This document shows positions 32,155 to 40,376 of a stretch of DNA of 64,000 nt, one piece after another. Source of the DNA: Streptomyces ardesiacus (GTDB lineage: Bacteria > Actinomycetota > Actinomycetes > Streptomycetales > Streptomycetaceae). The number at the start of each line of letters is the position of its first letter. Position 1 is the first letter of the stretch. The position numbers and the translations under genes were made by a program. The notes under the pieces were generated by a model. That model saw only the letters and a list, made by a program, of their open reading frames with translations. It had not been told where the DNA came from and did not search any database. The stretch is taken from positions 930,001 through 994,000 of the forward strand of contig NZ_BEWC01000001.1 in NCBI RefSeq assembly GCF_003112575.1, given 5' to 3'.

Positions 32155-32493
32155 GTGGGCGCGGACCCCACGGGGCACCCGGGAGCCATGGCCAGGACAC
32201 GGCGCTACGAGGTGGCGGCCTCCGGCCGCTGGTGGGACGAGGACGACGGCCGCTGGCTGCCGTCCGGCGAGGTGCACGCCTGGGAGCGGGGCAGGAACGA
32301 GACCGTGTGCGGACTGTCCCTTCACCGCTCCGGGCTCTCCCGTTTCCCGGCGGTCGTCTGGACGGACGTGCTGCCCGAGTCCGGCGGAGCGGCCGACGCC
32401 GTCCGCCGGGTCTGCCCGCGTTGCGCCGCCGCGGCCGGCCGCCGGGGCGCGGACTCGCGGCCCGCCTGGCGGCGCGTCAACCCGCGCCCGTAG
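32155..32493 (+). CDS. Small hypothetical protein with Cys motifs (112 aa)
   Basis: No recognised family. The protein is Trp-rich early (SGRWWDEDDGRWLPSGEVHA) and contains a single Cys at ETVCGLSLHRSGL and a later RVCPRC pair, suggesting a possible metal site. A very strong GGAGGAGG at 32138-32145, nine bases before GTG 32155, decides the start over ATG at 32188, where only three bases separate a GGGAG. It diverges from the phoD gene. Confidence 0.65.
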   Translation: MGADPTGHPGAMARTRRYEVAASGRWWDEDDGRWLPSGEVHAWERGRNETVCGLSLHRSGLSRFPAVVWTDVLPESGGAADAVRRVCPRCAAAAGRRGADSRPAWRRVNPRP

Positions 32494-32541
32494 GGGCCGG
32501 ACGCGTGGTCCGGCCCCTCGGTGCGGGAGAGCGGGTGCCCC

Positions 32542-33339
32542 TTAGGACAGCGGCGAGCGGCTCACCCGGATCTTGGACTGGCCGTGCGGCCGCTTCTCCC
32601 AGTCGTCCATGAACCGCGCGTGCAGGTTGTGCTGGGCGGCGAGGGTGAGCAGGGTGTCCGTGCGGTAGTAGAAGTCCTCGCGGAGCACCTGGTGCTCGGT
32701 GCCCTCCGTCCGGTCGAAGGTGAAGTCGAAGAACCCCGTGCCGGTCAGGACACGGCCGACGTGCGCGAGGCACTCGTCGATGACGCTCAGCGGCGAGTGC
32801 GAGAAGACGCTGTGCGCGTGGATGACGTCGAAGTGGTCGTCGGGCAGGAACTCCAGCCGCAGGTCCCCGGTGATGGTCAGGTGGGGCAGCTTCGCCTGGA
32901 GCCCGCGCTCGGTCAGGGTCTTCTTGGCGGCGATCAGGATGTCCGGCGAGATGTCGATGCCGTAGTAGTGGCCGGTGTCGAGGTGGTCGATGAAGCGCCA
33001 GCCGCCGCGCAGGTTGCCGCAGCCGATGTCGAGCATGCGGTGCTCGGGGCGCAGCCCGTGCTCGACCAGGTAGTCGAACTGCATCTGCCCGAGCGCCAGC
33101 CAGCGGTCGTGGGTCCGGCTGCCGACCGCGGCCTCCGGGTTGCGCCGGGTGTCGGAGGCCATCACCGCCCGGTAGTAGCCGACGTGGTCGGGGTGCTTGA
33201 CCCGCAGCCACGCGTCCCGGCCGGCCCGGCGGACGTAGGGGGCGACGCGCTCGGGGTGGCGTAGCGCGTACCCGACCTTGTGGGTGAGCGCGGCGCGGTT
33301 GCTGCGCAGCTTCTTCGGGGACTTGGCGTCCTTGGGCAT
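32542..33339 (-). CDS. Class I SAM-dependent methyltransferase (265 aa)
   Basis: After a basic N-terminus (KDAKSPKKLRSNRAALTHK), the methyltransferase motifs follow: RMLDIGCGNLRGGWRFIDHL (SAM-binding loop), YYGIDISPDILIAAKKTL, and FDVIHAHSVFSHSPLSVIDE. The LDIGCGNLRGG form and the HSVFSH motif are typical of a group acting on sugars or small metabolites in secondary metabolism and surface glycan clusters. ATG at 33339 has GGAGGT just upstream; the longer frame to 33573 is low-complexity and unsupported. The substrate is unknown. Confidence 0.85.
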   Translation of the reverse strand: MPKDAKSPKKLRSNRAALTHKVGYALRHPERVAPYVRRAGRDAWLRVKHPDHVGYYRAVMASDTRRNPEAAVGSRTHDRWLALGQMQFDYLVEHGLRPEHRMLDIGCGNLRGGWRFIDHLDTGHYYGIDISPDILIAAKKTLTERGLQAKLPHLTITGDLRLEFLPDDHFDVIHAHSVFSHSPLSVIDECLAHVGRVLTGTGFFDFTFDRTEGTEHQVLREDFYYRTDTLLTLAAQHNLHARFMDDWEKRPHGQSKIRVSRSPLS

Positions 33340-33439
33340 GGGGACCTCCGTACGGATGGCTCGGAAGGTGGCTTCGTCGGGCAGTGGGACGGCGGACAGG
33401 GGCGGATCGGGCGGGCGGGGGCAGACCCGGCGAGCGGGG

Positions 33440-34396
33440 TCAGACCCGGCGGCGCAGCAGAAGGACGGTGACGAGGAGGAGGACGAGGGCGAGGCCGCCG
33501 AGCAGCGCCGTGTCGGCCCACTGGAAGGCCCAGTAGTCGCCGGCCGGATTGGCCTCGTAGTAGCGGGAGACATACCCGTGACCGGTCATGCACTCCCGCA
33601 GCTCCCGGCCGGAGGGGAAGGGGCACTCCGCCGCGGAGTCCCGGCGGCCGGAGCCGGTGATCAGGCCGTAGTGCCCCGTGGACCACTTGTCGCCCATCGG
33701 TTCCTTGGGCTGCCAGCCGTCGCTGACGTACCGGTGCGGCGGGACCAGCAGGCGGGCCCGGTGCGTCCACTGCACCAGCACCGCCACCGCGCCGGTGACC
33801 AGCAGCGTCCAGGCCGCCGCGGACAGCACCCGGCGCGTCAGCAGACCGGCGAGGGTGCCCACCGCCAGCCCGAACAGCGCGGCGGCCACCAGTGAAGGGC
33901 CCGAGCCGGTCAGCGCGGTGGCCTCGTACCAGAACACGCCGTAGCTGCGGTTGACGGCAGGCTCCCACCACCACCGGAACAGCAGGGCGAGCGCCCCGGA
34001 CAGCACCGCCGTCCCCAGGGCCGCCAGGGCGAACCGGGAGGCGAACCACTGGGCGCGGCCGACGCCCTGGGACAGGACCATCTGGTGGGTGCCCAGTTCC
34101 CGGTCCCGGCCCAGCAGCGGGGCGCCCCAGAACACGCCGACCAGGACGGGCAGCACGAGATTGAGCGCGCCGAGCAGTCTGAGCGGCTCGACGTCCAGGA
34201 ACTGGGGCAGCCCGTCCGGGGCCCGTGTGCAGTACAGCGGCCCCGGGTCGCAGTGGTCGAACAGCCCGCTGCGCAGATCGTCGAGCATGCCCGCGCGGAA
34301 GTACGCGGCGAGCGCGGCGGCGGCCAGCACGACCACGACGGCGCAGGCGACCAGTGCCCGTTGCTGGCGCCAGGCCAGCCACAGCGTCCCCTTCAC
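33440..34396 (-). CDS. ABC transporter permease (318 aa)
   Basis: About six hydrophobic segments: an N-terminal helix (LVACAVVVVLAAAALAAYF), a large external loop with several charged residues, then paired helices (NLVLPVLVGVFWGAPLLG, FALAALGTAVLSGALALLF, VAAALFGLAVGTLAGLLT) and a C-terminal helix ending in RRRV. This fits an ABC-2-like permease. GTG overlaps the stop of the ATP-binding gene by four bases. It is the last gene of a GntR-ATPase-permease operon. Substrate unknown; YtrA-type operons of this form often answer to cell-envelope antibiotics. Confidence 0.85.
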   Translation of the reverse strand: MKGTLWLAWRQQRALVACAVVVVLAAAALAAYFRAGMLDDLRSGLFDHCDPGPLYCTRAPDGLPQFLDVEPLRLLGALNLVLPVLVGVFWGAPLLGRDRELGTHQMVLSQGVGRAQWFASRFALAALGTAVLSGALALLFRWWWEPAVNRSYGVFWYEATALTGSGPSLVAAALFGLAVGTLAGLLTRRVLSAAAWTLLVTGAVAVLVQWTHRARLLVPPHRYVSDGWQPKEPMGDKWSTGHYGLITGSGRRDSAAECPFPSGRELRECMTGHGYVSRYYEANPAGDYWAFQWADTALLGGLALVLLLVTVLLLRRRV

Positions 34397-35283
34397 GCCG
34401 CCGCCCCCTTCGCGCCACGGGTACCGTCCTGGAGGTGGCCGAGCAGGATCTCCTCCAGGCCCGGCCGCTCGACGTGCCAGGTGCCGCCGACCGGACCGCG
34501 CGGCCGGACCAGGGCGGTCAGCTGCCGTCCGTGCGTGCGGCGGTGCACCACGGTGTGCTCCCGCAGCGTCGGCTCCTCCTCGACGTGACCGGTGAGCAGG
34601 GCGTGGCCCTCGCGCAGCGCGTCGGCGTCCTCGCTCAGCTCCACCCGGCCGGCCCGCAGCAGCACCACCCAGTCGCAGGTCTGCTCCAGATCGGGCAGGA
34701 CGTGCGAGGAGAGCACGATGCTCACCTCGCGCTCCGCCGCCTCGGCCATCAGCGTCGCCATGATCTCGCCGCGCACCACCGGGTCGAGGTCGGCGAGCGG
34801 CTCGTCCAGCAGGAGCAGTTCCGGCCGCTTGCCGAGCGCCAGGGCGAGCGCCACGCGGGTGCGCCGCCCCGGCGAGAGCTCGCCCACCCTGGCGGACAGG
34901 GCGATGCCGCCCTCGCGCACGACGCGCTCGGCGACCGGCTGGTCCCACGAGGCGTTCAGCCTGCCGCCCATGCGCAGGGTGTCGGCCACGGTGAAGCGCG
35001 GGTAGAGCGGCTTGTCCTGGGTCAGCAGGGCGACCCGCGAGCGGGCCGCGCCACCGCCCGGTGCGGCGCCCAGGACGCGTATCTCCCCGTGCGCGGGGCG
35101 CAGCAGCCCGCCGGCCAGGTGCAGCAGCGTGCTCTTGCCGGCGCCGTTGCGTCCGACCAGCGCGGTGATACGGCCGCGGGGCACCGTGAACCCGCACTCC
35201 CGCAGCGCCCACTCGCCACGCGCCCGGTAGCGGAACCCGAGTTCCGTGGCGTGCAGCGCGGCGGGCTCGTCAGGCCCGGTCAT
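34393..35283 (-). CDS. ABC transporter ATP-binding protein (296 aa)
   Basis: Walker A is [20 protein letters not shown], the signature ELSPGRRTRVALALALGKRP (LSPGR, a variant of LSGGQ), and Walker B ELLLLDEPLADLDP. A C-terminal extension follows the H-loop (VLSSHVLPDLEQTCDW). It powers the overlapping downstream permease. ATG overlaps the stop of the GntR gene (ATGA). CcmA/YtrB-like subfamily by general look. Confidence 0.92.
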   Translation of the reverse strand: MTGPDEPAALHATELGFRYRARGEWALRECGFTVPRGRITALVGRNGAGKSTLLHLAGGLLRPAHGEIRVLGAAPGGGAARSRVALLTQDKPLYPRFTVADTLRMGGRLNASWDQPVAERVVREGGIALSARVGELSPGRRTRVALALALGKRPELLLLDEPLADLDPVVRGEIMATLMAEAAEREVSIVLSSHVLPDLEQTCDWVVLLRAGRVELSEDADALREGHALLTGHVEEEPTLREHTVVHRRTHGRQLTALVRPRGPVGGTWHVERPGLEEILLGHLQDGTRGAKGAAA

Positions 35284-35762
35284 GCGTCCTCCTGTTTCCG
35301 TCCCCGGTCACCCGGGTCGTTCTCGTCCTGCCGGTGGTGCTCGTGCCCCCGGTCGTCCCGCCCGCTCCGCTCGTGCTCGTGCTCGTCGAGAGCCGCCGTG
35401 ACCAGGGCGAGTACGTCGTCCCGCTCCAGCCCGGCAGCCAGGGCCCGTGCGACCCAGGCGGCGGCCTCCGTCCGCAGGGGCGAGTCGTCCTCCGCGCCGG
35501 GACGGGCCAGCGACCGCGTCACGAAGGTGCCGAGGCCGCGCCGGGAGCGGACCAGGCCGGCCTGCTCCATGTCGCGGTAGGCCCGGAACACGGTGTTGGG
35601 GTTGATGGCGGTGGCGGCGACGACCTCCTTGGCCGTCGGGAGTTTGTCCCCGACCCGCAGCACACCCATCCGGAGCGCCTGCTCCGTCTGCCGCACGATC
35701 TGCACGTAGGCCGGGATGCCGCTCTGCCGATCGATTCGGTACTCGACCACGTCACCTTCCAT
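35280..35762 (-). CDS. GntR family regulator, YtrA type (160 aa)
   Basis: A winged helix at residues 8-75 (SGIPAYVQIVRQTEQALRMG, DKLPTAKEVVAATAINPNTV, AYRDMEQAGLVRSRRGLGTF) is followed by a short helical dimerisation part and a charged His/Glu/Arg tail. YtrA-type GntR proteins lack a large effector domain and control the ABC transporter in their own operon. A 30-bp imperfect palindrome over the start codon (35761-35790) fits autorepression. The ribosome-binding site is not distinct, so the message may be nearly leaderless. Confidence 0.9.
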   Translation of the reverse strand: MEGDVVEYRIDRQSGIPAYVQIVRQTEQALRMGVLRVGDKLPTAKEVVAATAINPNTVFRAYRDMEQAGLVRSRRGLGTFVTRSLARPGAEDDSPLRTEAAAWVARALAAGLERDDVLALVTAALDEHEHERSGRDDRGHEHHRQDENDPGDRGRKQEDA

Positions 35763-35790
35763 GCTTTCATTAATTCATTAGTAGAAGCAT
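35761..35790. promoter_or_regulatory. A+T-rich palindrome over the GntR start
   Basis: An imperfect 30-bp palindrome with outer arms atgctt/aagcat and inner matching attaat-type bases overlaps the GntR start codon. The A+T content is far above the surroundings. It is the likely GntR operator and promoter of the ABC operon. Confidence 0.6.
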
Positions 35791-35833
35791 GATCACATCG
35801 CGTCCGGATGTCAAACGGCAAGGGTCCGCGGCA

Positions 35834-35888
35834 GCGGGATCTGTGACGGCGGGATCTGTGACGGCGGGCTCCGTGACGGCGAGATCCG
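35834..35888. repeat. 15-bp tandem repeat, 3.6 copies
   Basis: Units gcgggatctgtgacg at 35834-35848 and 35849-35863 are identical; the third (35864-35878) differs by two bases and a fourth is partial. They lie between the divergent GntR and DauR-like genes. Confidence 0.9.
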
Positions 35889-35901
35889 CCGCGGTAGTGA
35901 T

Positions 35902-35926
35902 TGGACTGTCTGTCCAGTCTCTGGAC
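35902..35926. promoter_or_regulatory. Overlapping GTCC/GGAC inverted repeats
   Basis: Two nested inverted repeats share an arm: tggac-N5-gtcca (35902-35916) and gtccag-N3-ctggac (35912-35926). They stand 44-68 bases before the DauR-like start codon and look like an operator for that regulator or its operon. Confidence 0.5.
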
Positions 35927-35969
35927 GTGTAGTCTGGGTCTTCCTTGGAGCCCGAGCCTGGAGGCACCG

Positions 35970-36653
35970 ATGACCGACCCCGCCGCCCTGGACGCCGAAC
36001 GCGACGCCGTCCTCGCCGCGCTGCGCCCCGTCGTCGAGGGGATCGCCGCGACGTTCGGACCGGTCTGCGAGGCCGTGCTCCACGACTACCGGACCCCCGA
36101 GCACTCGGTCGTGGCCGTCGCCGGGTCGGTCACCGGGCGGACCGTGGGCGGGGCGATGAGCGAGATCGGCATGCGCGTCCTGGCCCGCGGCGACGACGCG
36201 CGCGACGAGCTGAACTACGTCACGCGCACGCCCGACGGCACGCTGCTCAAGTCCTCCACCATGGTGCTGCGCGACTCCACGGACTCCGTCTTCGGCGCCC
36301 TGTGCGTCAACCTGGACGTCACCGCCGTCGACCGCGCGCACGCCCTCCTCGGCGCCCTCGCCGGCACCGCCGGCACCCCCGCCGAAGTACCGGCGACCAC
36401 CTTCGGCGACGACATCGACGCCGTGGTCGAGGCCATCGTGGACGACCACCCGCTGCGCCGGGACACCAGCTGGGCGGCGCTGGACCGGGAACGGCGCCTG
36501 GAGCTGTTCCGCGACCTCGACGGGCGCGGCGTGTTCGCCGTGCGCCGCTCGGTCGAGCACGTCGCCGCCCGGCTCGGCATCTCCCGCGCCTCCGCCTACC
36601 ACTACCTCTCCCAGGCCCGCGCCGCCCAGGGCCCGGCCGCCGACACCCCGTGA
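35970..36653 (+). CDS. DauR/YheO-like regulator, PAS plus HTH (227 aa)
   Basis: The N-terminal YheO-like PAS domain (AALRPVVEGIAATFGPVCEA, then VSGRTVGG-like VTGRTVGGAMSE and LKSSTMVLRDSTDSVFGALC) is followed near residues 165-220 by a helix-turn-helix (FAVRRSVEHVAARLGISRAS, AYHYLSQA). Such regulators often control amino-acid catabolic genes beside them, for example D-arginine use by DauR. Here a PLP-dependent dehydratase follows after eight bases, which supports an amino-acid ligand. GGAGG precedes the ATG. Inverted repeats lie upstream. Confidence 0.88.
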   Translation: MTDPAALDAERDAVLAALRPVVEGIAATFGPVCEAVLHDYRTPEHSVVAVAGSVTGRTVGGAMSEIGMRVLARGDDARDELNYVTRTPDGTLLKSSTMVLRDSTDSVFGALCVNLDVTAVDRAHALLGALAGTAGTPAEVPATTFGDDIDAVVEAIVDDHPLRRDTSWAALDRERRLELFRDLDGRGVFAVRRSVEHVAARLGISRASAYHYLSQARAAQGPAADTP

Positions 36654-36661
36654 GGACACCC

Positions 36662-37639
36662 GTGACGCCCACCACCCCGCCGGTCACCCTCGACGACGTC
36701 CGCTCCGCCGCCGCCCGCATCGAGGGCGTCGCCCACCGCACCCCGGTGCTGCGCTCGCGCACCCTGGACGCCCTCGTCGGCGCCGAGGTCCGCCTCAAGT
36801 GCGAGAACCTCCAGCGGGTCGGCGCCTTCAAGTTCCGCGGCGCCTACAACGCGGCCTCACGTCTCGCGCCGGAGCAGCTCGCCCGGGGCGTCGCCGCCTA
36901 CTCCTCGGGCAACCACGCCCAGGCCGTCGCCCTGGCCGCACGCGAGCTGGGCACCACCGCCGTGATCGTCATGCCCGAGGACGCCCCGCCCTCCAAACGG
37001 GACGCCACCACGGGCTACGGCGCCGAGATCGTCACCTACGACCGCTACACCGGCGACCGCGTGGCGATCGCCGAGGCGCTGGCCGCCGACCGGGGCCTGA
37101 CCCTGATCCCGCCCTACGAGCACCCGCACGTCATCGCCGGCCAGGGCACCGCCGCCCTCGAACTGGTCGAGGAGACGGGGGAACTGGACGCGCTGGTCGC
37201 ACCCGTCGGCGGCGGCGGCCTGATCGCCGGGAGCGCCACCGCCGTCAAGGGACTGCACCCCGGCACCCGGGTGATCGGCGTCGAGCCGGAGGCCGGTGAC
37301 GACACCCGGCGCTCCCTGGCGGCGGGGCGTCGCGTCACCGTGCCCGTGCCGCGCACCATCGCCGACGGCCAGGCCCTGCCCACTCCCGGCGAGCTGACGT
37401 TCTCCGTCAACCGGCGCCTCCTCGACGGTGTCGTGCTGGTCTCCGACGACGAGATCAGGGACGCCATGCGGTTCGCCTTCGAACGGCTGAAGACCGTCCT
37501 GGAACCCAGCGGCGCCACCGCGCTGGCAGCCCTCCTCAGCGGCCGGATCGACGCCCTGCCCCGCCGCGTCGGCGTGATCCTCTCCGGCGGCAACGTGGAC
37601 GCGGCCCGCTTCGCCGCACTCTGCGGCACGCCCCGCTGA
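36662..37639 (+). CDS. PLP-dependent serine/threonine-type dehydratase (325 aa)
   Basis: A fold type II PLP enzyme. The Schiff-base Lys stands in VGAFKFRGAYNA (about residue 60), the phosphate-binding glycine loop is APVGGGGLIAGSA, and the substrate loop reads YSSGNHAQAVA. The length (325 aa, no ACT domain) suits a catabolic threonine/serine ammonia-lyase or 3-hydroxyaspartate dehydratase. The product would be a keto acid plus ammonia. It is probably co-transcribed with the DauR-like regulator eight bases upstream; GTG start with GAGGA close by. Choosing between substrates needs activity data. Confidence 0.9.
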   Translation: MTPTTPPVTLDDVRSAAARIEGVAHRTPVLRSRTLDALVGAEVRLKCENLQRVGAFKFRGAYNAASRLAPEQLARGVAAYSSGNHAQAVALAARELGTTAVIVMPEDAPPSKRDATTGYGAEIVTYDRYTGDRVAIAEALAADRGLTLIPPYEHPHVIAGQGTAALELVEETGELDALVAPVGGGGLIAGSATAVKGLHPGTRVIGVEPEAGDDTRRSLAAGRRVTVPVPRTIADGQALPTPGELTFSVNRRLLDGVVLVSDDEIRDAMRFAFERLKTVLEPSGATALAALLSGRIDALPRRVGVILSGGNVDAARFAALCGTPR

Positions 37640-37718
37640 GGCCGCGCGCTCCCCGGATGGCGCCGCCGAGTTGACAGGCGGACGATGGAGTGGTGGAGCC
37701 AGGGAAAGGAGAAGCGTC

Positions 37719-38078
37719 ATGCTGGAGGCAAAGACGCTCGACAAGCCGGACGAGCGGCGCGACTTCCCGCGCGGCCACATCGAAGCCGTCCACATGGAAG
37801 GACTCGACTTCGCCGTCGCCACCTTCGAACCGGGCTGGCGCTGGTCGGAGTCCGTGGGGCCGATCGCCGGCACCGACAGTTGCATGATCCACCACAACTG
37901 CTACGTCGTGGAGGGACGCATGCACGTCCGCATGGACGACGGCACCGAGAGCGAGGTGGGCGCCGGCGACGTCTTCGTCTGCTCGCCCGGCCACGACGCA
38001 TGGGTCGTGGGCGACGGAGCGTGCGTCGTGTACGACTTCGCGGGCAGCATGGCGAAGGAGTACGCCAAGGCCGACTGA
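37719..38078 (+). CDS. Small cupin-domain protein (119 aa)
   Basis: A single cupin barrel: FEPGWRWSESVGPIAGTDSC, MIHHNCYVVEGRMHVRMDDG and GAGDVFVCSPGHDAWVVGD form the two motifs with candidate metal ligands His-His and His. AAAGGAG lies eight bases before the ATG. A perfect TTGACA at 37671-37676, with a weak hexamer 17 bases on, suggests its own promoter. It ends just before a bidirectional terminator. The enzymatic or binding role is not deducible. Confidence 0.85.
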   Translation: MLEAKTLDKPDERRDFPRGHIEAVHMEGLDFAVATFEPGWRWSESVGPIAGTDSCMIHHNCYVVEGRMHVRMDDGTESEVGAGDVFVCSPGHDAWVVGDGACVVYDFAGSMAKEYAKAD

Positions 38079-38094
38079 CGCGCCGACCGGCCGG

Positions 38095-38134
38095 AAAAAA
38101 GGAGGGGGCGACCGCCACGGCGGTCGCCCCCTCC
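38095..38134 (-). terminator. Hairpin with U-tract for the minus strand
   Basis: Perfect 14-bp arms (ggagggggcgaccg) with a 6-nt loop are preceded on the plus strand by six A residues, so the minus-strand transcript ends in a GC stem followed by UUUUUU. This is a textbook intrinsic terminator, unusual in so GC-rich a genome. It ends the FtsX/LolD operon and may also stop the cupin message. Confidence 0.9.
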
Positions 38135-38150
38135 CCTTCGCCCCGACCGG

Positions 38151-39461
38151 TCACGCGGCCAGCGTCACCGCCTCCGCCGCCGGTGTCCGCAGCACCCGCC
38201 GGGCCGTGCCCAGGCTCGTCCCCAGCGTCACCGCCGCCGCCAGCGCCACCATCGCGAGCCACACACCGAGGAACTGGTCGGGCAGCACCGCGTCGGTGCG
38301 GACCACCGTGAACGGCACCGCACCGGCCAGCGCGGCCACCGTGCCGAAGAACACCCCCGTCACCGTCAGGACCACTCCCTCGGCGGCCACCACGCCCAGC
38401 ACCTGCGCCGGCGTCGCACCAGCCAGCCGCTGTTGACCGAATTCACGGGCGCGGTACGTCGTCGCCGCGTACAGCGAGTTGACCAGCATCACACAGACGA
38501 ACACTGCGATGACGCCGACCACCGTGAGGTTCAGTGTCTCCAGGTTCTTGGCGTCGACCGACTTCACCAGGCCCGAGGCCTTCACCGCGTCGCTCTCCAC
38601 CGCCTGCATCGTGACCGTCGCCGTCGACACGGCGGTGAACATGATCAGCGACACCAGGATCCCGGCCAACTGGTCCGTCCGCTCCCGCAGATTGCGCACG
38701 GCCAGCCAGCCGCTCGCACCGCTCAGCGGCAGCCGGTCCAGCACGCCCTTCAACAGCCGCGGCGACAGCAGCGCGAAACCCACCGACAGCAGGATCGCCC
38801 CGTAGGCCGGCGCCGCCATCAGCGTCTCGTCCGTCGCCGAGAACAGGAAGGTGGAGCAGGCCCCCGCGGCCCCGGTGGCCAGCGCCGCGTACGCCAGGTA
38901 CCGCTTCGCCCCGGCCCGCTCCCGGCGGCCCCGCGTCACCCGCCGCACCGCCAGGAACGCGGCGCCCGCCGACGCGAGCAGGGTGACGGCCACGCCGCTC
39001 AGCAGTGCGACGGGCCCGAAGGAGTGGTCCACGGACCGTGCCACCTGGCCGCTGTCCTGGAACATCCCCAGCAGCGCCCGCCCGCCGAGCACGGCCGGCC
39101 CGATCGCCGACGCCGCGCCCACCAGGGCCACGACCGCCGCCTCGCCCACCACCATGCGTTTGATCTGCGCGGGCGTCGCGCCCGAGCAGCGCAGCAGCTC
39201 CAGCTCGGCGGTGCGCTGACGCACGTTGACCGTCAGCGTCGAGGCCACCGCGAAGAACACCAGCAGGGTTCCGTAGCCGCCCACGACCCCCGCCGTCGTG
39301 CCCAGCGTCTGCGAACTGACCGGGTCGACGCCGTCCTGCCCGGCCGTGTCGTGCATCGAGTTGAACGTCATGATGATCGCCGCCCCCAGAAAGGCGGACA
39401 GCAGCGTCGCGAGGAAGCGTCCCGGACGTCGCCGGATCGACCGGAGAGCCAGTGTGAACAT
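38151..39461 (-). CDS. FtsX-type ABC permease (436 aa)
   Basis: Starts MFTLALRSIRRRPGRFLATL, then shows two FtsX modules, each with helices (TLLVFFAVASTLTVNVRQRT; VGVIAVFVCVMLVNSLYAAT) and the cytoplasmic motif RQRTAELELLRCSGATPAQI, mirrored in the second half by YRAREFGQQRLAGATPAQVL. MacB/LolCDE-like permeases of this type move lipids or peptides out of the membrane or act as sensors. It is three bases downstream of the ATPase gene and ends at a U-tract terminator. Substrate unknown. Confidence 0.9.
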   Translation of the reverse strand: MFTLALRSIRRRPGRFLATLLSAFLGAAIIMTFNSMHDTAGQDGVDPVSSQTLGTTAGVVGGYGTLLVFFAVASTLTVNVRQRTAELELLRCSGATPAQIKRMVVGEAAVVALVGAASAIGPAVLGGRALLGMFQDSGQVARSVDHSFGPVALLSGVAVTLLASAGAAFLAVRRVTRGRRERAGAKRYLAYAALATGAAGACSTFLFSATDETLMAAPAYGAILLSVGFALLSPRLLKGVLDRLPLSGASGWLAVRNLRERTDQLAGILVSLIMFTAVSTATVTMQAVESDAVKASGLVKSVDAKNLETLNLTVVGVIAVFVCVMLVNSLYAATTYRAREFGQQRLAGATPAQVLGVVAAEGVVLTVTGVFFGTVAALAGAVPFTVVRTDAVLPDQFLGVWLAMVALAAAVTLGTSLGTARRVLRTPAAEAVTLAA

Positions 39462-39464
39462 CGC

Positions 39465-40250
39465 TCACACCCCCACCGGCATGTCGTCGCCCAGGTGCGC
39501 GAGGCGCTCCGCGACCGCGTCCGGGCTCGGCGACTCCATCCGCCCCGCCAGCCGGCCGTCGGCGAGGAAGACCACCGAGTCGGCGTACGACGCGGCGACC
39601 GGGTCGTGCGTCACCATCACCACGGTCCGCCCGTGCACCCGCACCGCCTCCTGGAGCAGGAGCAGCACCTGCCGCGCGCTGCGGGTGTCCAGCGCGCCCG
39701 TCGGCTCGTCCGCGAAGATCACCCGCGGTTCGGTGACGAGGGCCCGCGCGATCGCCACCCGCTGCCGCTGACCGCCCGAGAGCTGATCGGGCCGGTGGCC
39801 GAGCCGGTCCCCGAGACCGACCGACGTCAGGATCTCCCGTGCCCGATTCCGGTCGACGCGCCGCCCGGCCAGCTTCAGCGGAAGCACCGTGTTCTGCGCG
39901 ACGGTCAGCGTCTCCAGGAGGTTGTACTGCTGGAACACGAACCCGACCCGGCCGCGCCGGAACCTCGTCAGTTCCGCCTCGCCGCCACCCGTCAGCTCCT
40001 TGCCGTCCACGCACACGATGCCGCCGTCCGGCCGGTCGAGGCCCGCCGCGCACTGCAGCAGCGTCGACTTGCCCGAGCCCGACGGCCCCATCACCGCCGT
40101 GAACGTGCCGCGCGCCAGGCTCAGGGTCACCCCGTCCAGCGCGGTCACGGCGTTCTCCGCCGAGCCGTAGGTCCGCCTCACCTTGACGAGCCGGAGGGCC
40201 TCGGGGGCGGGGCCCGGTCGCCGCGTGTCCCGCGCTCCGGAACGAAACAT
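39465..40250 (-). CDS. LolD/MacB-type ABC ATP-binding protein (261 aa)
   Basis: Walker A TAVMGPSGSGKSTLLQCAAG, Q-loop VGFVFQQYNLLETLTVAQNT, signature QLSGGQRQRVAIARALVTEP, Walker B VIFADEPTGALDT and H-loop VVMVTHDP are all intact, in the form typical of LolD/MacB partners of FtsX permeases. The ATG at 40250 is preferred because GGAAGG lies eight bases upstream; in-frame starts at 40256 and 40259 fall too close to it. The pair has no adjacent two-component genes. Confidence 0.92.
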   Translation of the reverse strand: MFRSGARDTRRPGPAPEALRLVKVRRTYGSAENAVTALDGVTLSLARGTFTAVMGPSGSGKSTLLQCAAGLDRPDGGIVCVDGKELTGGGEAELTRFRRGRVGFVFQQYNLLETLTVAQNTVLPLKLAGRRVDRNRAREILTSVGLGDRLGHRPDQLSGGQRQRVAIARALVTEPRVIFADEPTGALDTRSARQVLLLLQEAVRVHGRTVVMVTHDPVAASYADSVVFLADGRLAGRMESPSPDAVAERLAHLGDDMPVGV

Positions 40251-40376
40251 CGTCATCACCTTCCGTACGGCCCGCCCGGTGCGGTGCCTCGTGGAAGACG
40301 CTACGGAGCGCGGGCCTGGGCCACACGGGGCGCAGAGCCCGTATCCCGGGGTGTACTCAGCGACACCCCGGCGGTG

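Noticed and set aside
35770..35967. 65-codon minus-strand frame with AVTDP repeats
   Set aside because: The amino-acid repeat only mirrors the 15-bp DNA repeat; no ribosome-binding site and it overlaps two regulatory palindromes.
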